Of a stretch of 64,000 bases of DNA, positions 10,796-21,129 are shown piece after piece. The position numbers and the translations under genes were made by a program. The notes under the pieces were generated by a model. That model ran no database searches, was not told the DNA's origin, and saw only the letters and a program-made list of their open reading frames with translations. Every line of letters begins with the position of its first letter. Within the stretch, counting starts at the first letter, position 1. Source of the DNA: Symbiodinium natans (lineage: Eukaryota > Sar > Dinophyceae > Suessiales > Symbiodiniaceae); NCBI GenBank assembly GCA_905221605.1, contig CAJNDS010002680.1:248001-312000 (forward strand). Reading direction: 5' to 3'.

Positions 10796-11971
10796 CTCTA
10801 GAGCTATGGGGTTGCTTTTCGTGTGTGGCAGACGTGGCACTGGACATCTGGGAGGGTGATCCGTTGGCTTATGCAAGGAAAAAACGGGGTGTGTGCATAT
10901 GGCGCCTGATGCATTTGACGATTGTGGATTCTGTTCAAGAGTAGTTACTGTCACGGCAGATCGGAATTCATAGGCCATAGGCTTTTCTAGGTCGTAGATC
11001 TGCAAGGAACAGGTTCTTTCATTGAAGACTTTCACTACCAAAAACGTTCTCCTTATTGCAGGGTGCTAAATTGTAACCAAGCCCCAGGCCCCAAGCCCCA
11101 AAAACCAGGGTTTCCGATGCATTTAGGGTTTGGCGCTTCGGGTACAACACCTTTCTCAAGAGACCTGCAGCAACAGGTCTTACGGCGGGCGAAACCTGAG
11201 TATGGATCGGGAGGGTGGCGCATGTGGGCTGCACGAGATGAGCGGCCAATAGGGCCACAGGGGCATTCAGGGTTTGAACACCCCGCTGCGCAGGAGATTC
11301 TGACCCTCGCCCAGGAACTGGGTTGTCCGGCTACTGGGTCGAACCATCATGGGCTAAGGGCTCATGATCTCCGTGCGCCCGAATTCTGCAGGCCAGAGTT
11401 AGTGTCTAATTCGTATGGGCGCCTTTTCAATTAGAATAGGGTTTGGGGGGCCAGCTGAGAGTTTAGGGCCCAGCTTATGAGAATGTGTATTCCGGGCAGT
11501 CTAGATTGGGCCCCGAATTATTTTAGTGTGCCTTTTTTTCGCGTTTTGTACCTCTTCACATATACAGGTTTTCTATGAACACATAGAAGAAATAGAGGTT
11601 GTCTTACTCAAATGTACACAAAGGGTTTAGAGGTTTTACCGTTAGTATGCACAGAAAAGGTCTCGGACGGTAATGTTTTAAAGACTTCCCGCTACGTGTC
11701 TGGGTTAGGTAGGCTACGCGCGTCAAGCTCTCTAAGCTTCAGGAGGAGGGGTCCCCAAAGCTAGCGAAGTAGGCTTGGGCAGTCTTCTCCACCTAAACTT
11801 GAATCCCAGGTCATCGACCTGTCCCAGACGTTGGACTCCAGCTGTGAGGAGCCTGCCCATAAAAATACTGACCCTGACAAAGGGTTTTCGGTTTAGGGTT
11901 TCCGGACGGTAGGCCCCTGCCAGGCTCTGCAGCACCAGCACTGAACACTCATCCAAAGCTCGAGACTGCAG

Positions 11972-12105
11972 GAGCACTACGGCACTGGAGAGATTGGCCG
12001 CGTGAACAGTCTGGGTACGGCTTGGAGCGGGGCGGAGCCAAGCGATGCAGCGAACCTGGAAGTAGATGCCCTCAAAAAGGTTCACCTTGTCAATAGCCAG
12101 CAGTG
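11972..12105 (+). CDS. Internal exon, unknown protein
   Basis: Follows a CTGCAG|G acceptor; reads EHYGTGEIGRVNSLGTAWSG then a stretch ending VDALKKVHLVNSQQW, with a GTGGGG donor after 12105. The opposite strand is also open here for more than 100 codons, but third-position G/C and the splice edges favour plus. Unknown function. 10796-11971 shows no better signal; one plus-strand open frame at 11063-11434 (123 codons) may be chance. Confidence 0.5.
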
Positions 12106-12514
12106 GTGGGGGGTGCTCATGACCCCAAACCCTGAACGCTGTACTTTCAAGATCCTCCAAGGGTCTGGGTTGTTGAAGTCAGGACTTGCCAGCAGCTCGC
12201 CTTTGGGTCATCTAGGGGCATCGGTACCTCACGTCCATGCTGTGTACCTTGAGATATCTGCATAAGCGGCCTTTCGTGGGGTACCAGGTAATGAGGGGCA
12301 TCAGGTCATCAGGGGTCCATTTGGGGGATGGGGCGGGCCCCTCGTCATTCAATCAGCCCCTGCGCAGGTTTTCAGTCGGCTCTAACCGGTCTGAGCTTTA
12401 AACTCTGCGTGCTAAGTTTCAGGCCCCCTCTGATCTCCAAGCCCTATCTGGGCCCAAAATGAAGGGCGCCCCCGTTTTGGTTCTGTGGCTTCCGGGCAAT
12501 GGTCCATACCTCAG

Positions 12515-12553
12515 GTCTCCAGCAACTTCATCGCCCAGCTCATCGCCAAGGCG
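12515..12553 (+). CDS. Short internal exon
   Basis: CTCAG|GTCTCC acceptor; thirteen codons VSSNFIAQLIAKA, then GTTGCG donor; phase 0 both ends. The segment is hydrophobic and could be part of a membrane helix. An AT-rich patch follows at 12630-12720. Confidence 0.45.
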
Positions 12554-12773
12554 GTTGCGCCTCGATCCTTGATGGGTCTCGGCCTTCATTCTCGGAGCCC
12601 CTGAAGCCCAAATTACAAGAAGAACAGTAGTAATATTTAATATGCTAGTTTGATTCTATAAAAACATACTAGTACAAAAAGTATATCCAATGATATACTA
12701 ACATACTAATATTAGAATGTCTCTGTGAAACCCCCACCCAAAGATTAACGACCACCCATCCCGGACCCAACAG

Positions 12774-12900
12774 AGCAGCCACAGCTTCAAAAGCCGCGAA
12801 GCTCGACAAGCCTCGTCAAAACCCCCTCGAAGCTCAGGCCGAAGGCCCGAAGTCCGCCCTCTACAGCGGCGTGCCTCGACAGGCGCCAGCAGCCGACGGG
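12774..12900 (+). CDS. Internal exon, basic low-complexity protein
   Basis: Between an AACAG acceptor and a GTGTGG donor that runs into a poly-G stretch. Reads AATASKAAKLDKPRQNPLEA then a Gly/Pro/Ala-rich part ending PRQAPAADG. Phase 2 in, 0 out. Looks like a linker region. Confidence 0.5.
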
Positions 12901-13202
12901 GTGTGGGGGGGGGACGGGGGGAAGGGAAGGGGGAAGGGGGAAGGGGGGAAAGGTGGTGTTTTGCTTCTCTGTGGACAGCTGCTAGTGACTGCCTTCGTGT
13001 TAGAGTCAGGATCCCTTCTGAACCCTTGAAGCCGAACAGGGCACCCGGTTTTTGACCAGGTTGCTCAGGGACCTAGTGGTTCTCAGGTCGTCTACGATTG
13101 TTTTTTCGTAGCCCTTCTGCTAGGGCGGAGATCGCCCCACTCAGCTCAAACCACATTTGAACCCAAAACCGCACAGCATGATTCCGCACCCTTGCCTTGC
13201 AG

Positions 13203-13534
13203 GAGGAGAGAGGGTGGTCGCTGCGTGTCAAGGAGGACGGAAAGATAAGTAGTCGAGGGGCTTCGGGGTCCAAAACCCCTAAACCCTCAACCCTCAACGG
13301 TAACCTTACTAAAGTTGCTAATCCCTAAGCCCCTCAGAACTATGGGAGCCCTGGAACCCGGAAGACCTGGTGTTGGACTGGTTCTTGGGCTTCACGGCGC
13401 GGTTTCAAGCTGGGTGCTTTCATTGCATGGGGTCCACGCAAAAAATGTTATATGCCATAATACAGTACACTACCACATGTCTCACGGTGCTCGAGCTGGG
13501 TCTGGTGGACGGCTGCACGTACTGGTTCAATTGA
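13203..13534 (+). CDS. Two joined exons, unknown protein
   Basis: Exon 13203-13248 starts at TTGCAG|G and reads EERGWSLRVKEDGKI; a GTAGTC donor leaves phase 1. The next exon starts at 13338 after CTCAG and continues K-LWEPWNPEDLVLDWFLGFT and onward to a possible TGA at 13532-13534. The phases agree. The 89-bp intron carries CCCTAAACCCT near its 3' side, and its ends are a perfect 9-bp inverted repeat (13255-13263 and 13327-13335). The acidic, aromatic character suggests a real folded domain; family unknown. Confidence 0.6.
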
Positions 13535-14121
13535 GGTAGCTAAGGGTTAAGGGTTTCCCGGGAGGTCGAGATGAAGGGTTTCGGGGCATAGGAGCTGAGC
13601 TGTCTGGGCTTGCAGAGGTTTTAGTGAGACGAAAGGGGAGGGTGTCCTGCTTAGAGGTCCTCTGCTTGCGCAATTAGTAGCGATTCTAAGGTCCGGGGGC
13701 TTGGTGTTGTGCGAAAGACAAGGGGCACGTGACACATATCGTTTTCCGCTTTCTCATCGAAGTATTGTTTGACGTTTTAGCTTCAGGTTCGTTGTTTATC
13801 TTAGCCTTTTGTTCAGTGTTCCGTCGTCGTTGTCTTCGGCCTTCGGGAGAGAGGGTAAGTGCCTTTGGACAGGCAGTTCGGAGAAACGCCTGTCATAAGT
13901 TCTAGTCTGGGCTTCACTGGGTCTAGACATTGCTTAACCCTGGGTAAGTCTAGTGGTCTAGTTACTCGACGGACGTCAAATGGTGCGCCCGGCACGCTCT
14001 TTGGTGCATTCCATTAGAAACTGAGTTGCGCAACTTCTAAAGAGCATTGCATTGAAAGCTTCTTGCGTTCTTTGGCGGTTTTCTCTCAGGGTCATGGCGG
14101 GAATACCAAAGAGTGCTAGGT

Positions 14122-15090
14122 ATGGCCGAAACCTTCGACCAGCAGAAGTTGACGTGGTAAGGAGTATGAGCCCCTTTTGGGGAACTGCACCAGGCACCGA
14201 AGAATTTCAGTCCTTCCTTCCTTCCTTCCTTCCTTTGTCACCCCGAGCTGCCGGCATCATCTTCCCGCCGCGAGGAGGTCAACGACTGGATCCTCGCCGA
14301 GGACTGCTAGGGGTTTTGAATAAGAGGCTCAGGAGCTTCAGCACTGAGATTTCTTGGTTATCGATAGCCCACAGGATCCGATGAATATGGGGAGTGAAGG
14401 ACTACCGCTTTGGCGGGAAGACGCGCAGCCGGCTGAGCAGCAAGCCAGGCCAAGAGGGGGCGACCAGGGGTTCTACCGCCCTTGTTAGTCCCCCCCCCGC
14501 TCCCCGTGTGGAGGGGCTAGCTTCCCTTCCAAGCCCCATGAAAAACCCCCATGGTTCCAAAAAAGGTGTCCTTGCTCTTCCAAGGTTTCTTGAAAAAATC
14601 CCAGGCGATTGGAATTGGAGGAAGCTTCCGCTGTGAAGATCAGAGACCTTCTGCGACTGCCCACAGGCAAGCCCATGTTCCAGCTCGATGCCACGCAATC
14701 CTTCGCCCTTGGCGCGGGCCTCGTCATCGCCATCAACACGGCACTGGTGCTGAAAGGCGAGCGTGCATCTTGTTTTTTGGGCCGGGCGGGGGGAGGGGAG
14801 GGAGGGGTTCGGGAGGGGTTGAGGAGGAGGGCGGGGTTGGGGGGGGGGGGGGGGGATGGGATTGCCTTCCCAAAGTTTGTGCATCAGGGGCCTTTCAAGC
14901 GCTGGTTGCAGGGAGCAGGGATCTTGAAGTGCGGGGCTACTGTTGAGGGCTGTGTGAAATAATTAGGGGAGCGTTGCCGTGGGCTTCGCAGAGAGGCGAC
15001 AACCCGCTCTTCTTCGACAAGAGCGAGTTCGAACAGCAGCTACAATCGCAGGGACTGAAGGCCAGCGATTTGCAGGGGAGGGTCTACTGA
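14122..15090 (+). CDS. Small membrane-protein gene, four to five exons
   Basis: ATG at 14122 reads MAETFDQQKLT and ends at a GTAAGG donor (14157). Further exons: about 14260-14301 (SSRREEVNDWILAE, left either by a TAG at 14308 or by a GA donor, GACTGC), 14400 to about 14466 (DYRFGGKTRSRLSSKPGQEG), 14621-14756 (EASAVKIRDLLRL... then hydrophobic FALGAGLVIAINTALVL, one membrane helix, GC donor GCGAGC), and 14996-15090 (DNPLFFDKSEFEQQLQSQGL and onward to TGA 15088-15090). The last join keeps phase exactly (G|GC); the GA-AG join is also phase 0. The join from exon 1 to exon 2 is not in phase, so one exon is missing or wrong. Predicted single-pass protein; not recognised. Confidence 0.55.
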
Positions 15091-15271
15091 TTTTGTGGGC
15101 CATCGGTCAGCCTTTAGCACTGTGCACTAGTAGGGTTTCGAGTTTCGGGTCTAATTTGCGCATACTCCTTGTGCTGGGTACCAGTAGGACATACAACGGC
15201 AGGGTCAGCGCTTCAACGTCTCAGTGTTTCGTCTAGACCCGAAGCTGTGCCGTCATCGTTGCTGTGGCCAG

Positions 15272-15311
15272 GCTCCGGCAGCCAGCACCTCAACGTCGAG
15301 CAACTGAGCCA
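15272..15311 (+). CDS. Micro-exon
   Basis: GGCCAG|GC acceptor, GTGAGG donor, 40 bases reading SGSQHLNVEQLS. Good splice borders but very short. An open plus-strand stretch at 15340-15420 (FRSGTMGELVSNMTQEHQL) could be a later exon of the same gene. Confidence 0.4.
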
Positions 15312-15724
15312 GTGAGGCTGATTACCTTCTTGCGGAGTTCCGCTCGGGGACAATGGGGGAGCTGGTTTCGAACATGACCCAGGAACACCAGCTCCCTGCC
15401 TGCTCAATAGACACCTTAGCCCTGAGCCCTAAGTACTGCGCCATCGCGAAACTTGAGGTTGAGAAGGTTCGTTCAGAGTCTTGAAGCGTCAGACCACGAA
15501 ATTCCGAACGCCCTAGCACAACGGTCCCTGAGAGCCTTGTTCTGGCAACGGCCGTCTAGCCGCCAAAGAAATCTGGTGCCGCCGCGCGTTGGGGGCCCTG
15601 TCCACACATGATATGAAGCACTCTCCCAAGGCTCATGCAGGAACACGAACCCGACGCATCGCATCGACATTTGCAGTACCTTGGTCCCTCACGAGGCTGC
15701 GGGTGGAGTTGCGCCCTCTCTTGC

Positions 15725-16260
15725 ATGGGCATGGTTCGAATCAACCTGGGCGCCGCCAAACGGACACAGGATCAACTTCACCTGGAGAAGACTTCTGCTT
15801 GGTGAAGGAAAGCGGGGTGGGGCTTTAGGCTTCAGGTATGTCCGGTTTTTGGGGTTCCTTGAGCCTTAAACCCGAAATAGCGCGCCTTGCAGGGATTAGG
15901 GTTACGGCGCTTTAAACCCCATCCCGAAAGCCTAAACCCTAAACACACCACGGCTTGCGCCGGTACTGCAACTTCGGACGATGATTTCAATCTCCCGAGT
16001 TGCTTGATTTTGGAGCCTCTCTTGCTTTAGCTCACCCCAAACCCTGACTCGGAAGCGCAGTTTTCCAAGCAGGCACTGCCAGGCATCGTGTCGCTTTTCC
16101 CACCGGCTGCCCCCTGGAGAAGGCCTCCGCCAAATCGTCCCCCTTACGTCAAACGACAGGGTTGCGCGAAGCCCGCCTGGCTCGGTGTCTCTCCACGAAG
16201 ACCCGGCCTTCGCAGGGACGCAGCTACAAGCCCGCGGACTCGCAGGAGCACTCCCCTCCC
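15725..16260 (+). CDS. First exons of a gene, unknown product
   Basis: ATG at 15725 or 15731 begins MVRINLGAAKRTQDQLHLEK and ends at a GTGAAG donor (15802) in phase 2. The next exon at 16073 (CAAGCAG|G) completes a Trp codon and reads HCQASCRFSHRLPPGEGLRQ and onward to about 16160. A third piece at 16216 after TTCGCAG|G reads GRSYKPADSQEHS; the 55-base gap would be an unusually short intron, so it may instead be read-through. The first intron has TTTAGG motifs early and CCCTAAAC late. Confidence 0.5.
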
Positions 16261-17704
16261 CATAAGATAAGAGAATACCTACCAGGCACCTTCACAAGCA
16301 GAATGTATATTTCACAGGGGGTTCCTTCTAAACAAAGGGGAGAGGAGTATGATTCACACTTAAGCAACGGAGAGCTCGTGCTGGGCCGCCCAAAACAAGC
16401 TGAGGTCACCACTGCCCACCCTTGCTTAAGAAAATCCCCATACCTACCAGCCCACCAGGAAAGGTTCGGAACCCTGAGGCCTCAACCCTGGGAAGGCTTT
16501 GGGCTTGGGGGGCTGGGGGGGGGGGGGGGAAGGGGGTGTTTTAGGATCGCATGATTACCATGAAGGTTGGGGCTCCACGGCAACAATAGGATGCTGGGTT
16601 CGGAGACATGCAAACAGCAAAGATGGAGGTGGCCTCATGCTCCTCATGAACTTTCATTTGGGCTTTATGTACTGAACGAACCAACAGAACAAGGGCGCAC
16701 CCTTGTTATCATATTGGAGCACCTGACTAAATTACCCTGTCTGAAGTGGGCCTCGTTGCCCGAAGGGCCCTCAAAGCATGTGGAACCCTTGCGCCACTGA
16801 AGCCCCAACATCCCAGAACCCTCGATCCCTGCAACCCTAGCGCCCTGCGCCACAGCAAACCCAGAACAAAATCCTCAAAGCCGCCTGACTGTCTTCGCCG
16901 CCTTTGGCTGCCACCTTCCCCCCCCCCCCCCCACCCCCGACCCCCAGCGCCTAAGAGTCCAGGTGCCAGCTCCAAAGCCTGAGCCCCAAGTCGTACATAT
17001 GTTGGTCGCTATAGTCATGCCATAGTCGCCCCATTGACTACCCCAGGTATCGTGACCCAGCACTTCGCAACCTACACCCTAAAACCGAAGCCCGGAGCTC
17101 TGAGTCTTAAGGGCTTTCGGGCTCGAGGAATTTAGGGTTCTAGCCCCACAGCCCAAGACCAGCCAACAACCCTAAGCCACCAAACAGCCTTTGCTAGCCC
17201 AACCTCCCGATAGCATCCCTTCGCGGTCCATGGCCGGGACTTGACTCCCCGATGACCGCCAGAACCCCGGATGTTTCGTAGGGTGGGCTTAGGGTTCTTT
17301 GTGGTGCCTTTGCTGCAACTTTAGATCCTTAGCCTTTTTTGGGCTTATTGGGTTTCTGTTTTTAATTCATAGCTACCCTCCTAAGTGCAGCCAAGGGTTC
17401 AGGATTTCGGGTTTAGGGTTCAGGGCTGCTTCACGGCCCTGGTTGCCGGGGGTCTTGCTGGTACCCTCTGCTTCTCGGGTTAGGACCCTTGACAAACCCT
17501 CAAAGCAAAAGAGCACAGAAAAGCCCCAAGCGTCCTCCCTAGGCTTCCCCACTAAGCCCTTGCAGTCAGCTCTCCCGCAAACTCCCTCCAAAAACTTCTT
17601 CAAAGAGGGAAGGGGAGGGAGATAGCGCAGCTTGGGGCTAAGGACTTGCGAGGGTTCTCTTTACCTGGCCGGGCGTTCTGGGCCTTTCTTCGGGCTCTAT
17701 AACT
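16261..17704. other. No firmly supported gene
   Basis: Open frames on both strands at 16162-16554 and 16727-16982; a short plausible plus-strand piece near 16744-16800 (EVGLVARRALKACGTLAPL). Runs of G at 16508-16527 and C at 16918-16933. Confidence 0.35.
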
Positions 17705-17787
17705 GGATGGCCCAGTGGTACCCTTTACCCTTTTCCAACCCAAACAAGGGAGCCCTTATCATCATACGGTTACTGTGGGCTACTAAG
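17705..17787 (+). mobile_element. Family A element, copy 3
   Basis: Shortened copy: GGCCCAGTGGTACCC at the 5' end, GGTTACTGTGGGCTACTAAG at the 3' end. Interrupts a plus-strand open frame that continues on both sides, as a spliced insertion would. Confidence 0.6.
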
Positions 17788-17959
17788 ATAGGTCACCGAG
17801 TTCAGCAGTCTCCTTTACAACTTCGAGTGCACGAAAACATGGAGTGCTGTTTCGCTTGGGCTCGTGCTCGAACTCTTAGGGATCCGCCGCCCTGGATCCC
17901 AAAGCACTCCTGTAGTGGGCAAGATTCGTGAGAAGTACCCCCGAACAGACACGTATCAC

Positions 17960-18190
17960 TTATAGCCCACCTCGCCCACACCGAGAAGAAGTGGTGCACG
18001 TGGCTCTATGCGCATACCTGCTCTGTTTGCATCCTGAAGTCCATACGAAGCTACGAGCTCAGGGTTGCAAGAGCTTGTTCCGCTCCAAGCCTCCAAGCTT
18101 TTGCGGCAGTTCTTCGTTGCTGCCATGGCGTCGGAAACTGGCTCATTCCAAGCGCCTGCAGCTGCCACAGTTGCCACTGACCGGCAACTG
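17960..18190. other. Coding-like block, strand undecided
   Basis: Minus strand: ATVAAAGAWNEPVSDAMAAT and onward ends at a GTATGC donor. Plus strand: EEVVHVALCAYLLCLHPEVH and onward is open to a TGA near 18189. Both frames look protein-like; transcript data are needed to choose. Confidence 0.35.
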
Positions 18191-18469
18191 ACCCTCAAAA
18201 ACCTACAGGGGTGCTTTCGGACTTCGAGGCTTCGGTAGGTCATCTTGGGGTTCTCATCGTTTCTTAGCGCATCCCGGGCTCCGCGTGTTAAGGAGCTTAA
18301 AACTAAGCTACAGTAGGGTTCTGTTCTTTCAATCTGATTCCAAGGTAGCTCCTGAGTTGATGTTCTTGCGCAAGAACCGATCGAAGCCAGAAGCCCGAGA
18401 ACTCCAACCACGAGGCTTCAAAAATCGGCCCATGGGAAGTGGAGACCCTGTACATACATGTGCATGAAT

Positions 18470-19110
18470 TCGAGCACATATATTTTTTGATAGATATTGA
18501 TTGATTTATTATATGTTTTTAGTTTTTAGTTGTTTGTTTGTTATTTGTTAGGAAATCAAATTCAGGAGGTTTCAATACCGATTCTGTGTGAAACACGAAC
18601 GAAAACCTTATCCCTTCAAGCGTCAAGATTAAAATCACATTCAATTTTCGGCCCAACGTTCTCTAAAAGAAAAGACCTGGATTTCTGAAAATCTCATCAC
18701 GTTCCAGAAAGAAATACCCATTAAAGATCTTCTCATCCTCCAAAACAGAAATCAAATCAAAAAATAATCTTTTTAATCTCAAAATTCTCCCATTCTTATT
18801 ATTATTCTTATTATTCTTTTTATTCTTTTTATTCTTATTATTCTTATTATTCTTATTATTCTTATGATTCTTATTATTCTTATTATTATTATCATCCTTA
18901 TCATTCTTATTATTCTTATTCTTGTTATTATTCTCATTATTCTCATTATTCTTACTATTCTTACTACTCCTATTATTCTTATTACTCCTATTGTTCTTAT
19001 TATTCTTATTGTATATATATGTATATATATATACATATATCTTATCAATACTACGATGAACAACTCATTAAAACTCAAAATTCAAATCATCTGTAATGTA
19101 ATATAATAAA
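18470..19110. repeat. AT-rich block with (TTATTATTC)n microsatellite
   Basis: Sharp drop in GC. 18790-19010 is a long imperfect TTATT(C) array followed by TATATATG repeats at 19009-19040. The isoleucine-rich open frames here are artefacts of the repeat. Confidence 0.9.
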
Positions 19111-19180
19111 AATGTAATGTAAATAGGGGCCCTTCGTGGAGTGGCGCCCTTTTGCCCTCGAAACCCTTGCTTTGCCCAAG

Positions 19181-19855
19181 GCGACTCCAGCAGAGACCGA
19201 GACGGCGGAGAAGCCCGTCACCCTGTCACCCTCGGAAACTTCCAGGTCCGGGGCTTGGGCTTCGGGGGTCCGAAAACCCCGACATCCGAAACTTGGGATG
19301 TGTCCCCCTTCTTTTCTAAGAGCCCTTAATAGGGAATATAGCATCCACTATCAGAATCCCGAGTAAGGATTGTTATCTAAGGACTGTGCGAAGAGCACCC
19401 CAAACCGAAACACTTGAACCCCAAGCCCTACAGTAAGGGGGAAGTTTGTGTTAGCCAGGCCTCCGAACTGCATCCCGGCACCCTGAAACCCTCGGCCCCT
19501 CTGGCCTGACGAGCGCTTTGCAACCTGTAACCCTGATTGCTTCGGGCTTAAACGGGCTCAAGCTCTCGGGCGTTCTGAAAGTTCCAAGTGGCCCAAAGCC
19601 TACGATCCCGGGTACCGGCCTACGGTTTATGTGCGTCTCCTTGCAAAACCTTCGCTGTTGTGCCTTCTTGGGCTTCCCTCATCTACCATTTCTTTTTTGT
19701 TAGAGTTCCCAGTTTCTACCCTCCTCAAAGAAGCAGAGGGCCCCTTTGGGGGTTTTTTCATCAAACGACTTAAGGCCGGGCCCCGATGGCCAGACTGCGG
19801 CCACCGCAAGCCCGGCCACCACGGCATCCTGGCTGCGGCTTCCCCTGTGTCAGGG
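19181..19855 (+). CDS. Two exons of a Pro/Thr/Ala-rich linker protein
   Basis: 19181-19245 (CCCAAG|G acceptor, GTCCGG donor) reads ATPAETETAEKPVTLSPSET; 19775-19855 (TTAAG|G) completes an Arg codon in phase and reads PGPDGQTAATASPATTASWL and onward. Its donor is G|GTTTAGGG, the telomere-like repeat itself. Composition is that of a disordered linker. Probably the same gene as the exons at 20259 and 21130. Confidence 0.55.
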
Positions 19856-19955
19856 GTTTAGGGTTTAGGGTTTAGGGTTTGGGGTTTTGGGTTTAGGGTT
19901 TGGGGTTTAGGGTTTGGGGTTTAGGGTTTAGGGTTTGGGGTTTAGGGTTGCAGGA
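19856..19955. repeat. TTTAGGG array at an intron start
   Basis: Begins exactly at the donor GT; about a dozen TTTAGGG/TTTGGGG units. The same intron ends in the reverse array at 20161-20251. Confidence 0.9.
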
Positions 19956-20160
19956 ATTAGGGTTTGCCCCTGTTTTGAGGGTTTGTCTGGATTCGGCTTC
20001 GGGTTGAGGGTGCTTAGGGTTTAGTGTTGTTGAGGGTTTGGGGAGGAGAGGCGTTTGCTAGAGCGCTTCTTGATGGGAGACTTGATGGCCTCAGTGGTAG
20101 GCGATTTTGTTTCGCCCCTGGAACTCCCCAAACGCCCCAACTGAGAGCGCCATAAACTGC

Positions 20161-20251
20161 CCACCCGAAACCCTAAACCCCAAACCCTAAACCCCAAACC
20201 CTAAACCCTAAACCCCAAACCCTAAACCCTAAACCCCTAAACCCCTAAACC
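20161..20251. repeat. CCCTAAA array at an intron end
   Basis: CCCTAAA and CCCCAAA units up to 8 bases before the exon at 20259. Complementary to the array at 19856-19955 and able to form a long stem. Confidence 0.9.
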
Positions 20252-20258
20252 CCCAAAG

Positions 20259-20345
20259 ACCTCCAAGAGCACGCCGAAGGCTCCGGCACCGGCTCCCGCT
20301 CCACAGGGTCCGGCGCAGCCCGGCTTCCACACGGAGCCACTTAGG
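20259..20345 (+). CDS. Pro/Ala-rich exon
   Basis: Reads TSKSTPKAPAPAPAPQGPAQ and onward (29 codons) between a CAAAG acceptor and a G|GTTTTAGGG donor. A TTTTAGGG array occupies 20346-20490. Its phase does not match the 19855 exon end, so a further exon or another border is needed. Confidence 0.5.
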
Positions 20346-20610
20346 GTTTTAGGGTTTTGGGTTTTTTGGGTTTTTGGGTTTTAGGGTTTTAGGGTTTTAG
20401 CGTTTTAGGGTTTTAGGGTTTCAGGGTTTTAGGGCTTTAGGGTTTTAGGGTTTTAGGGCTTTAAGGTTTTACGGTTCAGGGTTTAGAAGCCTCTCCCCTG
20501 ACCCCCCCCCCCTCTCAAAAGGTGATCCCTTACAAGGAATCCTTCTCCTCCAACGCTTGACCCCAAGCCTTTGCGTCTTTTCGCCGATGGAGTCGGGCTT
20601 GATCTAGAGT

Positions 20611-21096
20611 ATGGCTGTTTTTGTTGGGAGAAGGATCTTGTTGTTTGATGGTGTACAGCCGAGAGGGTACCAAGATGGGCCCCCTGAGTTCGATCAGTCC
20701 CCCAAGCAAGTAAGAGAGAAGCTTGGAGTCCACATGAGATGTTCAGGCCGAGGCTTGGGGCCGAGGAAATCATGGGCCTGTGTGGGTGCCCTGAACGCCG
20801 AGACCATAAGTAGGGCCTTTCATAATGGGCCCAGAATTCTGATCACCCACCCCACGTCGAGGAATTTTCTCGAGGTTTCGCTGCTGTTTTACTTGGATCC
20901 TCTTGGGCTTGAGAAGTCTTCCCTTCATGCAGTGGACTACAGCATGACAGTTTTCTTGCGCAGCTCTTCAAACCCCCGACAGAACCCAGGACCGGGAGTA
21001 GTCCCTTTTTTCCCGTTTTTAGGGTCGGGGTTCCCTTCTAATCCCCTTAAAACCCAAAAGGGCACCCTTTCTATTCCTAGGTTACCCCGGGGCTAG
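20611..21096 (+). CDS. 161-codon open frame, doubtful
   Basis: The longest uninterrupted plus-strand frame in this part. Composition is ordinary, third positions are not clearly biased, and it runs through a stretch resembling family A sequence near 21000-21090. Could be a chance frame or a decayed element. Confidence 0.25.
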   Translation: MAVFVGRRILLFDGVQPRGYQDGPPEFDQSPKQVREKLGVHMRCSGRGLGPRKSWACVGALNAETISRAFHNGPRILITHPTSRNFLEVSLLFYLDPLGLEKSSLHAVDYSMTVFLRSSSNPRQNPGPGVVPFFPFLGSGFPSNPLKTQKGTLSIPRLPRG

Positions 21097-21129
21097 GAAC
21101 CCTGATGTGAAGGGTCTGCCTTAGCTGAG

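Noticed and set aside
11063-11434. 123-codon plus-strand frame as a gene
   Set aside because: No clear start context, borders or codon bias; long enough to occur by chance in a sequence of this size.
18779-19106. Isoleucine-rich frames on both strands
   Set aside because: Direct translation of the TTATTC microsatellite.
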